Shown one piece after another: positions 55,618 through 64,000 of a stretch of DNA of 64,000 nt; the stretch's first letter is position 1, and each line of letters starts with the position of its first letter. The notes under the pieces are model-generated. The model was given only the letters and a program-made list of their open reading frames with translations. It did not search any database and had not been told where the DNA came from. The stretch lies in the NCBI RefSeq assembly GCF_003025595.1, contig NZ_PYMI01000001.1, positions 558,001 through 622,000 of the forward strand. The letters run 5' to 3'. The DNA comes from Photobacterium ganghwense (lineage in GTDB: Bacteria; Pseudomonadota; Gammaproteobacteria; Enterobacterales; Vibrionaceae). The position numbers were made by a program, and so were the translations under genes.

Positions 55618-56871
55618 ATGCAAACATCTACTAGCACAGCAGTAAATAGCACTGCAAAAGCAGGATGGACGTATAAAGACCTAACCTGGGCCCTTTCGTT
55701 ATTTGGTACTGCTGTTGGTGCCGGCGTTCTGTTCCTTCCGATTAAAGCCGGTGCTGGCGGTTTCTGGCCACTGGTTATTCTGGCTCTGCTGGCGCTGCCA
55801 ATGACCTGGTTCGCGCACAAGAGTCTGGCTCGTTTCGTTCTTTCTGCTAAAAACCCTGAAGCAGATATTACCGATACTGTTGAAGAACACTTTGGTAAAG
55901 CTGGCGCTAACATCATCACTTTCGCTTACTTTTTCGCTATTTACCCTATCGTTCTGATTTACGGCGTCGGTATTACCAACACTGTTGACTCTTTCATGGT
56001 TAACCAGATGGGCATGGAATCTGTGCCACGCTGGCTGCTGTCTGGCGGTTTGATCATGGCGATGACTGCAGGTGTGGTATTTGGTAAAGAGCTGATGCTG
56101 AAAGCAACATCAGCCATGGTTTACCCTCTGGTACTGATCCTGCTGGCACTGTCTGTGTTCCTGATTCCTGAGTGGAACGCTTCAATGATGTCAGTAAGCC
56201 CTGACTGGAGCGCAATGCCTTCTGTTGTATGGCTGGCAATCCCAATCATCGTTTTCTCATTCAACCACAGCCCAATCATCAGCCAGTTCTCTAAAGAACA
56301 ACGTCGTGTGTACGGTGACAACGCAGTACAAAAAACTGACATGATCACTGGCGGCGCAGCTATGATGCTGATGGGCTTTGTAATGTTCTTCGTGTTCTCT
56401 GTTGTACTGTCTCTGTCTCCAGAGCAGCTGGCAGAAGCGAAATCACAGAACATCAGCGTGCTGTCTTACCTGGCAAACATCCACGAATCTCCAATGATCT
56501 CTCTGATGGGCCCACTGGTAGCGTTCGCGGCGATTACTTCAAGCTACTTCGGTCACTTCCTGGGTGCACATGAAGGTCTGGTTGGTCTGGTGAAATCTCG
56601 CTCTGAAATGCCTGTAAGCAAGATTGAAAAACTGTCTCTGGTCTTCATCGTTGTTACTACCTGGATCGTAGCGGTTGTTAACCCAAGTATCCTGGGCATG
56701 ATTGAAACCATGGGCGCGCCAATGATTGCTGCCATCCTGTTCCTGATGCCAGTATTCGCAATGCATAAAGTACCTGCAATGGCGAACCTTAAGACAACTA
56801 AGGCTGCACAGATTTTTACAGCTCTATGTGGTATTGCCGCAATTACTTCGGTAATCTACGGAGCACTATAA
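55618..56871 (+). CDS. sdaC: Serine transporter SdaC (HAAAP family)
   Basis: Proton-coupled serine importer. 417 residues with 11 predicted transmembrane helices. Features: KDLTWALSLFGTAVGAGVLFLPI near the N terminus, FSFNHSPIISQFSKEQRR in the middle and SSYFGHFLGAHEGLVGL near 305. It lies directly before sdaA, so import and deamination are linked. Codon use is strongly biased toward codons of highly expressed genes. A CRP site is upstream; a terminator at 56986 lies before sdaA. Confidence 0.95.
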   Translation: MQTSTSTAVNSTAKAGWTYKDLTWALSLFGTAVGAGVLFLPIKAGAGGFWPLVILALLALPMTWFAHKSLARFVLSAKNPEADITDTVEEHFGKAGANIITFAYFFAIYPIVLIYGVGITNTVDSFMVNQMGMESVPRWLLSGGLIMAMTAGVVFGKELMLKATSAMVYPLVLILLALSVFLIPEWNASMMSVSPDWSAMPSVVWLAIPIIVFSFNHSPIISQFSKEQRRVYGDNAVQKTDMITGGAAMMLMGFVMFFVFSVVLSLSPEQLAEAKSQNISVLSYLANIHESPMISLMGPLVAFAAITSSYFGHFLGAHEGLVGLVKSRSEMPVSKIEKLSLVFIVVTTWIVAVVNPSILGMIETMGAPMIAAILFLMPVFAMHKVPAMANLKTTKAAQIFTALCGIAAITSVIYGAL

Positions 56872-56985
56872 GGCAACCTTCACAGATACTGTGATAATCA
56901 GCCACGTGAGAATGATTTTGTAAGATAATAAAATGTGCTACAACGCATAGTCTTATTTAATAAATCACGTAATATAGAAACGCAT

Positions 56986-57020
56986 AAGAGCAGGAAGCAC
57001 TCGCCCCCTGCTCTTTTGTT
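56986..57020 (+). terminator. Terminator between sdaC and sdaA
   Basis: AAGAGCAGG (56986-56994) / CCTGCTCTT (57007-57015) with a 12-base loop, then TTGTTTT. sdaA may depend on its own promoter or on read-through. Confidence 0.82.
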
Positions 57021-57083
57021 TTAATTATCTCGCCAAGGAAGGGGCGGGAATGATAAAAACTATACAGTCCAACAGGAGGCAAG

Positions 57084-57101
57084 ATGGCTTCCAGGGGCTG
57101 A
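57084..57101 (+). CDS. Minimal leader reading frame upstream of sdaA (five codons)
   Basis: ATG GCT TCC AGG GGC TGA, preceded by AGGAGG with a five-base spacer, a much better ribosome binding site than that of sdaA. Its stop overlaps GAGG at 57100-57103 and is 10 bases before the sdaA ATG. It could couple translation or control sdaA; coding by itself is unproven. Confidence 0.35.
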   Translation: MASRG

Positions 57102-57111
57102 GGTATTAGCA

Positions 57112-58473
57112 ATGATCAGTGTTTTTGATATTTTCAAAATTGGTGTGGGTCCTTCCAGTTCGCACACTGTAGGTCCAATGAAAGCAGGTAAAGAGTTCAT
57201 TGATAACCTGCGCTCTATGGGCAAGCTTCGTGACGTCACTAAAATTACCGTTGATGTTTACGGTTCGCTTTCTCTTACCGGTAAGGGTCACCACACTGAT
57301 ATCGCGATTATTATGGGTCTTGCGGGCAACAGCCCTGAGCACGTTGATATCGACAGCATCCCAAGCTTTATTGCTCGTGTTGAAGAAACTGAGCGCCTGC
57401 CAGTAGGCATGCATTGCCACACCGTTGATTTCCCTCGTGAAGGTGGTATGAACTTCCATACTACCAACCTTCCACTTCACGAAAACGGTATGACTATCCA
57501 TGCTTGGGTCGGCGACGAAGACATCTACACGAAGACTTACTACTCTATCGGCGGTGGTTTCATCGTTGATGAAGAGAGCTTCGGTAAAGAGGCTGAATCA
57601 AGCGTAGTGGTTCCTTACCCATTCACAATGGCTGAAGAGCTGGTGAACCAGTGTAAAGAGAACGGTCTGTCAATCAGCTCTCTGGTTATGGCTAACCAGC
57701 GCGCGATGAACTCAGAAGACGAAATCACGACATACTTCTCGAACATCTGGAAGACCATGCGTGAGTGTATGGAACGTGGTATGACCGAAGAAGGCATCCT
57801 GCCTGGTCCACTACGTGTACCTCGTCGTGCCGCTGCACTGCGTCAGCAACTGATGACGTCTGAAAAACTGACCAATGACCCGATGACGGTTGTTGACTGG
57901 GTAAACATGTACGCATTTGCTGTGAATGAAGAAAACGCAGCGGGTGGTCGTGTGGTTACTGCACCAACTAACGGTGCGTGTGGTATCATCCCGGCAGTTC
58001 TGGCTTACTACGACAAGTTCATTCAGCCTGTTGGCCCGAAAGAGTACACTCGTTACTTTGCGGCTTCTGGCGCAATCGGTGGTCTGTACAAGCGTAACGC
58101 TTCTATCTCTGGTGCTGAAGTAGGCTGTCAGGGTGAAGTAGGTGTTGCCTGTTCTATGGCGGCGGCTGGCCTGGCTGAGCTGATGGGTGCAAGCCCTGAG
58201 CAAGTATGTATGGCGGCTGAAATCGCGATGGAACACAACCTGGGTCTGACTTGTGACCCTGTTGCCGGTCAGGTGCAGGTACCATGTATCGAGCGTAACG
58301 GTATTGCTGCTGTTAAAGCCATCAACGCCTCACGTATGGCACTGCGTCGTTCATCTGATCCACGCGTATCTCTGGATAAAGTTATCGAGACTATGCTGGA
58401 AACCGGTAAAGACATGAATGCCAAGTACCGTGAAACCTCTCAGGGCGGTCTGGCAATCAAAGTTATTTGCTAA
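57112..58473 (+). CDS. sdaA: L-serine ammonia-lyase (L-serine deaminase)
   Basis: Iron-sulfur dehydratase converting serine to pyruvate and ammonia. 453 residues. Opening [21 protein letters not shown] and the [15 protein letters not shown] domain are typical of the single-chain type. The C-terminal catalytic domain has [38 protein letters not shown] and [21 protein letters not shown] with the cluster cysteines. High-expression codon use like sdaC. GAGG lies eight bases before the ATG. Confidence 0.98.
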   Translation: MISVFDIFKIGVGPSSSHTVGPMKAGKEFIDNLRSMGKLRDVTKITVDVYGSLSLTGKGHHTDIAIIMGLAGNSPEHVDIDSIPSFIARVEETERLPVGMHCHTVDFPREGGMNFHTTNLPLHENGMTIHAWVGDEDIYTKTYYSIGGGFIVDEESFGKEAESSVVVPYPFTMAEELVNQCKENGLSISSLVMANQRAMNSEDEITTYFSNIWKTMRECMERGMTEEGILPGPLRVPRRAAALRQQLMTSEKLTNDPMTVVDWVNMYAFAVNEENAAGGRVVTAPTNGACGIIPAVLAYYDKFIQPVGPKEYTRYFAASGAIGGLYKRNASISGAEVGCQGEVGVACSMAAAGLAELMGASPEQVCMAAEIAMEHNLGLTCDPVAGQVQVPCIERNGIAAVKAINASRMALRRSSDPRVSLDKVIETMLETGKDMNAKYRETSQGGLAIKVIC

Positions 58474-58542
58474 AACAGCAAAGCGAACTGTCAAGCTGAA
58501 GCCAATGGCTGACGCTGCTCCGGCAGAATCCTGATTAAAACT

Positions 58543-58566
58543 AAAGCCACCCAGTCGGGTGGCTTT
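58543..58566 (+). terminator. Terminator of sdaA
   Basis: Ten-base-pair stem AAAGCCACCC / GGGTGGCTTT with loop AGTC, then ATTGTTT. Confidence 0.85.
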
Positions 58567-58661
58567 ATTGTTTCTGGAGCTTTGTTGTTTCTGAGGCTTT
58601 CACTTTAGCAACCTGCCACTTTAGAACCTGCATGAGATCCGGCTGCTTCGGGTAATCCAGG

Positions 58662-59618
58662 CTAAAAAGCACCGCCCGAATTATGTAGCAACTGTTCGAT
58701 ATCTTCGGCCATCGCCTCTCCCATTTGGAGGGTCATCAGCCAGGAAATCGGAATACCGGCTTCATCACCAAAACCGTAACAGGCTCCGGCCAGTGCCCCG
58801 AAGATCATCCCCCGTCCACAGCTATCTCCTCCCACGGCGACATTTTTCAGTATTGCTTCGGTATAGCTGTTGGTGGTTTGCAAAATCCAGGCGGCCATTG
58901 GCAAGCTGTCCTGCAAGTGGCACGCCGGGCTCGCGACTGTCATCGCCTGCTCCAGCGTTTCCATCGCCCTGACAGCCTCAATACGCATTTGAACTAACCC
59001 GCGGCATTTCACCTTGAGCACATTGAGCACCGGCTCTATCCGACGTGAGCGCAGGCCTTCATTCAATGCGGCAGCAAAGGCTTTTGCGCAGACCAAGGCC
59101 GTCTCATTCTGATGGGTAATGCCAAGAATACGCTCAATCTCCTGTTCCAGCAGATCCGACGGCATTTTCATGGCTATCAACGCAGGAACGGCGCACAGGG
59201 CGGTATTCTGATCATCATCAATGCCGGAATCATCCGGCCAATCTTCGGGCGGTAACGAAAACAGGGTCAGCAGCAGTGCTTTTGTCGGTGTATCAATGTA
59301 GCCGACAAATTCTCCACCAGGCCCAAAGAAGTCCAGTATCGCCTGCTGAATACTCAGAGTCTCGATGCCGGGTTGACTCAGCAACCGGATATACAGAGCC
59401 AGCCACTCGCCGTAAATCGTCAATTCGCCAGCCGTCAGCTTGTCATGGGCATAGAAACCCTCAACCCCTTGGTAGTGAGCGGGATCGGGTTCAATGAAAG
59501 GGAAATGCGCTAACTCCGTCAGGCTGGCAATTCGCTCAGGCGAGTAAATCAGATGCGTTCCCATCGCAGCGGCATCCGCCACCAGTGCCCCCATCAATGC
59601 TGCGTAGCGTTGTGCCAT
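58662..59618 (-). CDS. ADP-ribosylglycohydrolase-fold protein, J1-crystallin-like clade
   Basis: 318 helical residues. The opening YAALMGALVADAAAMGTHLIYSPERIAS and the late VGGDSCGRGMIFGALAGACYGFGDEAGIP resemble the J1-crystallin / selenoprotein J branch of the ADP-ribosylglycohydrolase superfamily. In typical enzymes the metal ligands sit in xDDT and DxDT motifs; here the C-terminal motif is GGDSCGR, so catalysis of ADP-ribose hydrolysis is doubtful. A Cys replaces the expected position near the ligand. Stands alone between sdaA and satP, with terminators on both sides. AGGGGGCAGGGT precedes the ATG. Confidence 0.8.
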   Translation of the reverse strand: MAQRYAALMGALVADAAAMGTHLIYSPERIASLTELAHFPFIEPDPAHYQGVEGFYAHDKLTAGELTIYGEWLALYIRLLSQPGIETLSIQQAILDFFGPGGEFVGYIDTPTKALLLTLFSLPPEDWPDDSGIDDDQNTALCAVPALIAMKMPSDLLEQEIERILGITHQNETALVCAKAFAAALNEGLRSRRIEPVLNVLKVKCRGLVQMRIEAVRAMETLEQAMTVASPACHLQDSLPMAAWILQTTNSYTEAILKNVAVGGDSCGRGMIFGALAGACYGFGDEAGIPISWLMTLQMGEAMAEDIEQLLHNSGGAF

Positions 59619-59695
59619 ACCCTGCCCCCTCGTTCACTGCCGGACACAATGCAATAAGCTTATACCAATTTACCGGAGCTGGTTGCGAACATAAA

Positions 59696-59718
59696 AAAAC
59701 CCGCCATTGGCGGGTTTT
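59696..59718. terminator. Bidirectional terminator after satP
   Basis: Ten-base-pair stem AAAACCCGCC / GGCGGGTTTT, loop ATT, T-rich on both strands. Confidence 0.9.
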
Positions 59719-59746
59719 CAGGGTTTGTCAGTCGTTAATCTCAGGA

Positions 59747-60343
59747 TTACGCTGCAGCTTTCAGCACTTGCTCAGTGTCTTTTTTCTTCAGTTCACCGAT
59801 TGGCAGAATAATACGGCCATATTCGTTGTTCAGAACCTGAGCCATTGCGAAGTAGATCGCACTTGCACCACAGATGATACCTTCGAAACCAGCAATCGTG
59901 CCGATCAGCGCACTGCCAGTAAAATCACGAGCAGCCAGCAGGAAGAACAGTACAGTCAGTGAACCAAACACAAACTGCTTAGCACGTGGGTAGCACAGAG
60001 AGCCAATGAACATAAAGCCAGTGAAGATACCCCACAGCAGCAGGTACCAGCCCATGAAAGAAGCCGGGCTAGCAGGCAGACCCATGTAAGGCATCACGAT
60101 CAGACCAACCAGAGTCAGCCAGAACAGACCGTAAGACGTAAAAGCGGTCGTACCGAAAGTATCACCACGTTTAAAGCACATCATGCCAACGAAAACTTGG
60201 CTCAGGCCACCGTAGAAAATACCCATCGCCAGGATCATCGAATCAATTGGGAAGAAGCCCGCATTGTGGATGTTCAGTAGGATGGTAGTCATACCAAAGC
60301 CCATTAGGCCCAGAGGTGCCGGGTTTGCTAGTTTCGTAGACAT
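59747..60343 (-). CDS. satP: Acetate/succinate transporter, GPR1/FUN34/YaaH family
   Basis: Inner-membrane acetate:proton symporter. 198 residues with six transmembrane helices and the family signature NPAPLGLMGFGMTTILLNIHNAGF (given here in parts: NPAPLGLMGFGMTT at 7-20). GIFYGGLSQVFVGMMCFKRG and TAFTSYGLFWLTL are also typical. Start 60343 is chosen for its GAGG site; an upstream ATG would add 21 non-family residues. Codon use suggests high expression. Single-gene unit with a good promoter at 60418-60446. Confidence 0.93.
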   Translation of the reverse strand: MSTKLANPAPLGLMGFGMTTILLNIHNAGFFPIDSMILAMGIFYGGLSQVFVGMMCFKRGDTFGTTAFTSYGLFWLTLVGLIVMPYMGLPASPASFMGWYLLLWGIFTGFMFIGSLCYPRAKQFVFGSLTVLFFLLAARDFTGSALIGTIAGFEGIICGASAIYFAMAQVLNNEYGRIILPIGELKKKDTEQVLKAAA

Positions 60344-60417
60344 TGAATTCCTCAATAGGAGTAAATCAAAAAAAGTAATAAATATTAAAATTTGAGTGCA
60401 TGGCAAATGCGCCGCGA

Positions 60418-60446
60418 ATTCTAATGGAGGCTGACAGGCAAATCAA
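60418..60446 (-). promoter_or_regulatory. Sigma-70 promoter of satP
   Basis: Minus strand: TTGATT (60446-60441), spacer 17, TAGAAT (60423-60418), about 75 bases before the start codon. Confidence 0.65.
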
Positions 60447-60661
60447 GACAAACACTGCTTATTTTTCGCCCAAAATGCAAAAATAGCTTCAACAACATCA
60501 AATTTGTAAAGAATTATTGGCTTTCAAAGACCGTAAAACTGTTAACAAATATTTCATCTATCGAAGTAATCACCCTATAAACGCCTGCTATCACCCTTTA
60601 AAATCAGAAAGATAAGTGCCAACCCTCCATTAACAACAGTTACAAATTTCCACTAAACATA

Positions 60662-60689
60662 AAAAAAGCAGCCACAGGGCTGCTTTTTT
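60662..60689. terminator. Bidirectional terminator after the 60.8-kb lipoprotein gene
   Basis: Twelve-base-pair stem AAAAAAGCAGCC / GGCTGCTTTTTT with loop ACAG. Confidence 0.9.
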
Positions 60690-60804
60690 GACTCTAGACC
60701 GAAATTTTATACTCAACATGACACGTATTGAGTCACGTTAATCCTTTGTAAGTGGTGTTTTTAAGCCGATAACTTTTTTGTTTGCAAGTTTAACTCTTGA
60801 CGTT

Positions 60805-61929
60805 CTACTGCTGTGACGTGCTTTCCGGACTACTGGTCAGCTGACTAAGTTGCTGCTGCAATTCCGAAATCTGAGCGTGCTGTTGTTTCAACATCAAGTG
60901 CAGGTTCTCCAGTCTGTCATGAGAAGCAGGCAGCGGTTCTGGCGCCCCTGGCAAACGGCGAAGCTTCACCACCCCTTGCTGAATATGTTCAGCCTGGGAA
61001 GCCAGCGGCATATCGCGTAAGTCTTCATCGCTTAGTGATTGGGAAATTGTCAGCAAGCGATCTTCAATACCTAAAATATACTCTTCATACTCATCCCGAC
61101 TTAAATCACGTAATGATTTCACTTCACCGGCGATATGCCTGGCATGCGCCAGTTCAAACTGAATCGCGGATACAGCCTGATTAATGGCATCAAACGCACG
61201 TGGTGAGAGGTCGATCAGGGATTTTCCGGCCGCGATTTCAGCTTCCACGCGCGCATAACTTGCCGGCGCGTAAAACCGGACATCATTATTTTTCAGCTCC
61301 CGCAGAGCCTCTTCTTCCGGGGCAATATAGATGCGCTTGATCACCCTCACTTCCAGGCTGTGCGCACGCTCAAGAAACTCTTTCTGCTCGTCCTGGGCAT
61401 CATTAAGATCCCCGGCCTGAACCAATGCAAACAGCCGGTCATAAAACCGATTCAGCCGGACAAACTCACTGCGGTAGTAAGCATTGGCGTCAATACTGTT
61501 GAGATAGGCGACCTGCACCATGGCGGGTTCCAGTACGTCATCAGCCACTTTCTTCAGTGCTTTCAGCTGCTTGTAGTGCTGCTCTACCAGCCTGATATCG
61601 GCGTAGAACCGCTCCAAATTCGTCTCTGATGAGAACAAGGAATAACTTTGTTGTGCCGACTCAGGCGACAGCTGCATGGCTTTGAGTAAAGCATCGGCGC
61701 GCTGCCAGCTCGCCATCATGGCGCTGTATTTATCCGGGGAGTAGCGTTGCAGCGCTTCGGCACTGACCACTTTGTTACGCCACTGCTGATCGGCTGACTG
61801 TGCGGATTCGAGAGCCGTTTGCGTGGTCACCTCACCAGCCGCTCCGGATGACGAGCCAGGTGAACTGCTGCACCCAGCGAGTAAAGACGCAGCCAGCACA
61901 GCCGCTGCGACTTTCCCAAAATACTTCAT
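60805..61929 (-). CDS. Helical lipoprotein of unknown function
   Basis: 374 residues from ATG 61929 (GGAAG seven bases upstream); lipobox LLAGC (Cys20). After a Ser/Gly-rich linker, the body is almost entirely helical, with repeated long helices (for example SAMMASWQRADALLKAM, RFYADIRLVEQHYKQLKALK and EQKEFLERAHSLEVRVIKR) and a C-terminal coiled coil ending in Gln/Ser-rich sequence (ISELQQQLSQL). I recognise no named domain. It is monocistronic with its own terminator. A structural or scaffold role in the envelope is guesswork. Confidence 0.85.
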   Translation of the reverse strand: MKYFGKVAAAVLAASLLAGCSSSPGSSSGAAGEVTTQTALESAQSADQQWRNKVVSAEALQRYSPDKYSAMMASWQRADALLKAMQLSPESAQQSYSLFSSETNLERFYADIRLVEQHYKQLKALKKVADDVLEPAMVQVAYLNSIDANAYYRSEFVRLNRFYDRLFALVQAGDLNDAQDEQKEFLERAHSLEVRVIKRIYIAPEEEALRELKNNDVRFYAPASYARVEAEIAAGKSLIDLSPRAFDAINQAVSAIQFELAHARHIAGEVKSLRDLSRDEYEEYILGIEDRLLTISQSLSDEDLRDMPLASQAEHIQQGVVKLRRLPGAPEPLPASHDRLENLHLMLKQQHAQISELQQQLSQLTSSPESTSQQ

Positions 61930-62248
61930 GTGATCTTCCAATTTTTGGCGGGTGTACATATCGCCCGCTTCTTATCATTGTTGAATGATGTTTCAGGGAT
62001 ACCTGCTTCTACGCTCTGCGAGGTTCAGTCGTTAAACTCAGCAAACGACCGTTGAATGGCCATACTTTCATCCTTATTTGGTCGCTATTGCATGCAGAGC
62101 GTAAGGATTCAGACCAAGCGCCTGGAAAAAAGTTCGTTGGCAACAGTGTCACGCCCGTCCTTGGGGTCGTGACACATAGAAAGGTGAAACGGTCGGCCAC
62201 CACAGTAATACTGACATTGATACCGGCAGCAATACCAATAACTACCCG
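61930..62248. other. 319-bp intergenic region with an 8-bp inverted repeat
   Basis: No gene supported. It carries the promoter of the helical lipoprotein and a GTGTCACG/CGTGACAC hairpin at 62146-62175. Confidence 0.5.
62146..62175. repeat. Perfect 8-bp inverted repeat downstream of nfsA
   Basis: GTGTCACG (62146-62153) and CGTGACAC (62168-62175), 14 bases apart, with an inner CCC/GGG pairing. On the minus strand six T occur only 14 bases further, so it is not a standard terminator. Confidence 0.6.
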
Positions 62249-62971
62249 TTACTTTACGCTGAAGCCCTGACGGTGAAGAAAATCTTTCATGAACGGACGT
62301 GCTTCCTTGTCCATGGTTGCCGTGATTTGTTCACTCCAGGAGGTCTCTTTTGTCCCGCCGGTGCGGCTTTGATAGTACTCGCGAACATGCTGGTCATAGC
62401 TGGCCAGTAAGGCATGGTCGAGCGGCTGATAGGTATTTTCGTGCACCACCAGCGCACGCGGCAGGCGCGGTTTCATTTCCGGAGCCTGATCCGGGTACCC
62501 CAGACACAGCCCAAACAGCGGAATAACGTGCTTAGGCAGAGCCAGAAGTTCAGTCACTTTATCCGGATTATTGCGCAGGCCGCCAATGTAGACGCCACCC
62601 AGCCCCAAGGACTCTGCCGCGACCAGGGCGTTTTGTGCCATTAGTCCTGCATCAACTGCGCCAATCAGGGTTTGCTCTGTAAACCCGACCTGAGCCGTTG
62701 GGTGAATTTGCAGGTGGCGATTGAAGTCCGCGCAAAACACCAGAAACTCAGCGGCAGATGCCACATAAGGTTGTCCTCCGGCATATTCCGCCAATTTGTC
62801 CCGCATGGTTTGATCGGTCACCCGAACAATACTGACACACTGTAAAAAGCTTGAAGAAGAAGCCGAACGAGCACAGTCCAGAATAATCTCGAGCTGAGAC
62901 TGAGGAATTGGTGCATCCGTAAATTTACGAATAGAGCGGTGGCCGAGCATGGTTTCAATCGTGTGGTTCAT
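62249..62971 (-). CDS. nfsA: NADPH-dependent nitroreductase / flavin reductase NfsA
   Basis: FMN-containing oxidoreductase reducing nitroaromatics or flavins with NADPH. 240 residues, the length of Vibrio Frp and E. coli NfsA. Key segments: MLGHRSIRKFTDAPIP, ARSASSSSFLQ (FMN phosphate contacts), DAGLMAQNALVAAESLGLGGVYIGG and LFGLCLGYPDQAPEMKPRLP. The C-terminal part carries the basic NADPH-binding loop region. Alone between a lipoprotein gene and an alcohol dehydrogenase. Confidence 0.95.
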   Translation of the reverse strand: MNHTIETMLGHRSIRKFTDAPIPQSQLEIILDCARSASSSSFLQCVSIVRVTDQTMRDKLAEYAGGQPYVASAAEFLVFCADFNRHLQIHPTAQVGFTEQTLIGAVDAGLMAQNALVAAESLGLGGVYIGGLRNNPDKVTELLALPKHVIPLFGLCLGYPDQAPEMKPRLPRALVVHENTYQPLDHALLASYDQHVREYYQSRTGGTKETSWSEQITATMDKEARPFMKDFLHRQGFSVK

Positions 62972-63092
62972 AAATATCCGTATCCTAACCCTTCATTTCA
63001 GACACCACACTGTACCACAGCCCTCACCCCGCCGCACTCTGGCGCCGGGAGGATCCTCATGATCAGGCCACCTTGAAAAGAAAGTTGTGAGG

Positions 63093-64000
63093 CTACTCCA
63101 GTCCCATTCCAAGCGAGTCAGGCGCAGTGTCAGAACACTGGCACATTTGAGTCAGAATACTGAGCAACCGCACTTTATTTAGCGGCAGCGGGTTCCCCTT
63201 GATCGCATTGGAACGCAGGGCATCTTCGGCCACCTCATCAAACATCGTGCGGCACAACCCGTACTCTGATACCTGCGGCAGATTCAGTCGCTTCAGAGTG
63301 CGTTTGGTCCATAAGATACCGTCGATGATTTCTGCGTTCATCCGCCCAGTCAGCAGACAAGCCAGTTGTCGGTAGCGGTTCAGCACATCGGCCCGGCCGG
63401 CTTCCCGCGCAGCCAGCACATTCTCCTGCATCACATATGGAGCCAGCTGTGCCGTGATCAGGCCATGTGGGGCTTTCAGACGTCCACCCAGTGACGAGGC
63501 CAACCCGTGAGCCGCACCCAGCTTGGCGTTGGCCAGAGCCATGCCACCCAGCATAGCGGCAAACGACATATCTGAGCGTGCCCGGGGATCATCGTCTTCA
63601 CAGGCCGGCAAAATCGCTCCGGCCAGTCTACGCAGTCCCTCTTCGCACACCATATCTGTCAGCGGATTCGGCGCCCCGCACACATACGACTCCATCAGAT
63701 GGGTAAACGCATCCATCCCACAGCAGGCCGAGGTAAGCTGATCCATGCCATAGGTCAGCGTCGGGTCCACAATCGCCAAATCGGCCAGCATATCCGGACT
63801 GCGCAGGCTGACTTTGACATTTTCCTGTGCCGAACGCAGCACGGCATTCTTGCTGACTTCCGACCCGGTTCCGGCCGTGGTTGGGACTGCGATAAACGGC
63901 AGCGGCTTGGCCTGAAACGGCACGCAACGGCCAACAACCTCCACATAGTCATAGACACTGCCCTGATTGGGAATTAAAGCTGCCAGTGCTTTGCCCGTGT
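63093..64000 (-). CDS. Iron-containing alcohol dehydrogenase (3' part; N terminus beyond the window)
   Basis: The minus-strand frame is open to the window edge, giving about 302 C-terminal residues of a roughly 380-residue family. FIAVPTTAGTGSEVSKNAV, the CCGMDAFTHLMESYV segment with metal-binding Asp and His, the LGAAHGLASSLGG and KAPHGLITAQL histidines are all present, so the four metal ligands of the family are intact. Substrate unknown. The GTG at 63944 is inside the protein and is not the true start. Confidence 0.93.
   Translation of the reverse strand, partial: TGKALAALIPNQGSVYDYVEVVGRCVPFQAKPLPFIAVPTTAGTGSEVSKNAVLRSAQENVKVSLRSPDMLADLAIVDPTLTYGMDQLTSACCGMDAFTHLMESYVCGAPNPLTDMVCEEGLRRLAGAILPACEDDDPRARSDMSFAAMLGGMALANAKLGAAHGLASSLGGRLKAPHGLITAQLAPYVMQENVLAAREAGRADVLNRYRQLACLLTGRMNAEIIDGILWTKRTLKRLNLPQVSEYGLCRTMFDEVAEDALRSNAIKGNPLPLNKVRLLSILTQMCQCSDTAPDSLGMGLE

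Larger units (their letters stand above)
60344..60804. other. 461-bp intergenic region upstream of satP
   Basis: Holds the satP promoter and the bidirectional terminator of the next gene (60662-60689). The stretch 60450-60660 is AT-rich without a gene. Confidence 0.55.

Noticed and set aside
1..64000. Mobile elements, CRISPR arrays, tRNA or rRNA genes
   Set aside because: Looked for transposase or integrase-like products, regular spacer arrays and cloverleaf/CCA ends; none seen. The repeats present are short-period arrays.

Overview
The window reads as a core chromosomal segment of a gammaproteobacterium of the family Vibrionaceae. The evidence is gene content and order: mukFEB with cmoM and elyC, comEC-msbA-lpxK-ycaR-kdsB, lolCDE, a PilZ-like gene next to mfd, a hinT-ycfL-lpoB-thiK-ycfP-ndh block, and a fumarase-pabB-nudL-sdaC-sdaA block that I recall from Vibrio genomes. 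The genus cannot be fixed from sequence alone. There are no rRNA or tRNA genes, insertion sequences, prophage genes or CRISPR arrays. Most genes are ordinary housekeeping genes.

Layout. 1-6 kb is accessory: a truncated haemoglobin, two divergent PEP-CTERM proteins (one with a choice-of-anchor A domain), a Sel1-repeat protein and a DUF4382 lipoprotein. 6-14 kb holds the MukBEF condensin operon, cmoM and elyC. 14-17 kb has the cystine importer TcyP and a YgiW-type OB-fold protein with an unusual repeat-built N terminus. 17-24 kb is the lipid A / KDO and envelope cluster with comEC and a divergent DUF2062 gene. 24-28 kb is lolCDE. 28-34 kb runs PilZ-like, mfd, CsiV, a GNAT acetyltransferase and a membrane FKBP. 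34-42 kb on the minus strand is ndh, ycfP, a DUF6279 lipoprotein, thiK, lpoB, ycfL, a TPR lipoprotein and hinT. 42-45.5 kb has a chemoreceptor and pyrC. 45.6-51 kb is a two-adaptor RND efflux operon. 51-58.5 kb is carbon and amino acid metabolism: class I fumarase, PabB, NudL and the serine uptake/deamination pair SdaC/SdaA. 58.6-64 kb has a J1-crystallin-like ADP-ribosylglycohydrolase, an acetate transporter, a lipoprotein, NfsA and the 3' part of an iron alcohol dehydrogenase.

How the genes work together. Envelope biogenesis dominates: lipid A flipping (MsbA), lipid A 4'-kinase (LpxK), CMP-KDO synthesis (KdsB), lipoprotein export (LolCDE), peptidoglycan synthase activation (LpoB), ElyC, CsiV and many lipoproteins. 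Serine is imported by SdaC and deaminated by SdaA to pyruvate. A near-perfect CRP site lies before sdaC.

The most unusual signal is in the gaps. Several intergenic regions carry short arrays with a 7-bp or 14-bp period (1793-1947, 4535-4583, 16389-16423, 16501-16528, 54554-54581), and the YgiW-type gene has an in-frame 15-bp repeat near its start. Other candidates are paired inverted repeats at the promoters of the efflux operon, nudL and the DUF4382 lipoprotein, and PEP-CTERM substrates with no exosortase nearby. I did not find a clear new multi-gene system. All assignments come from reading the sequence without database searches.
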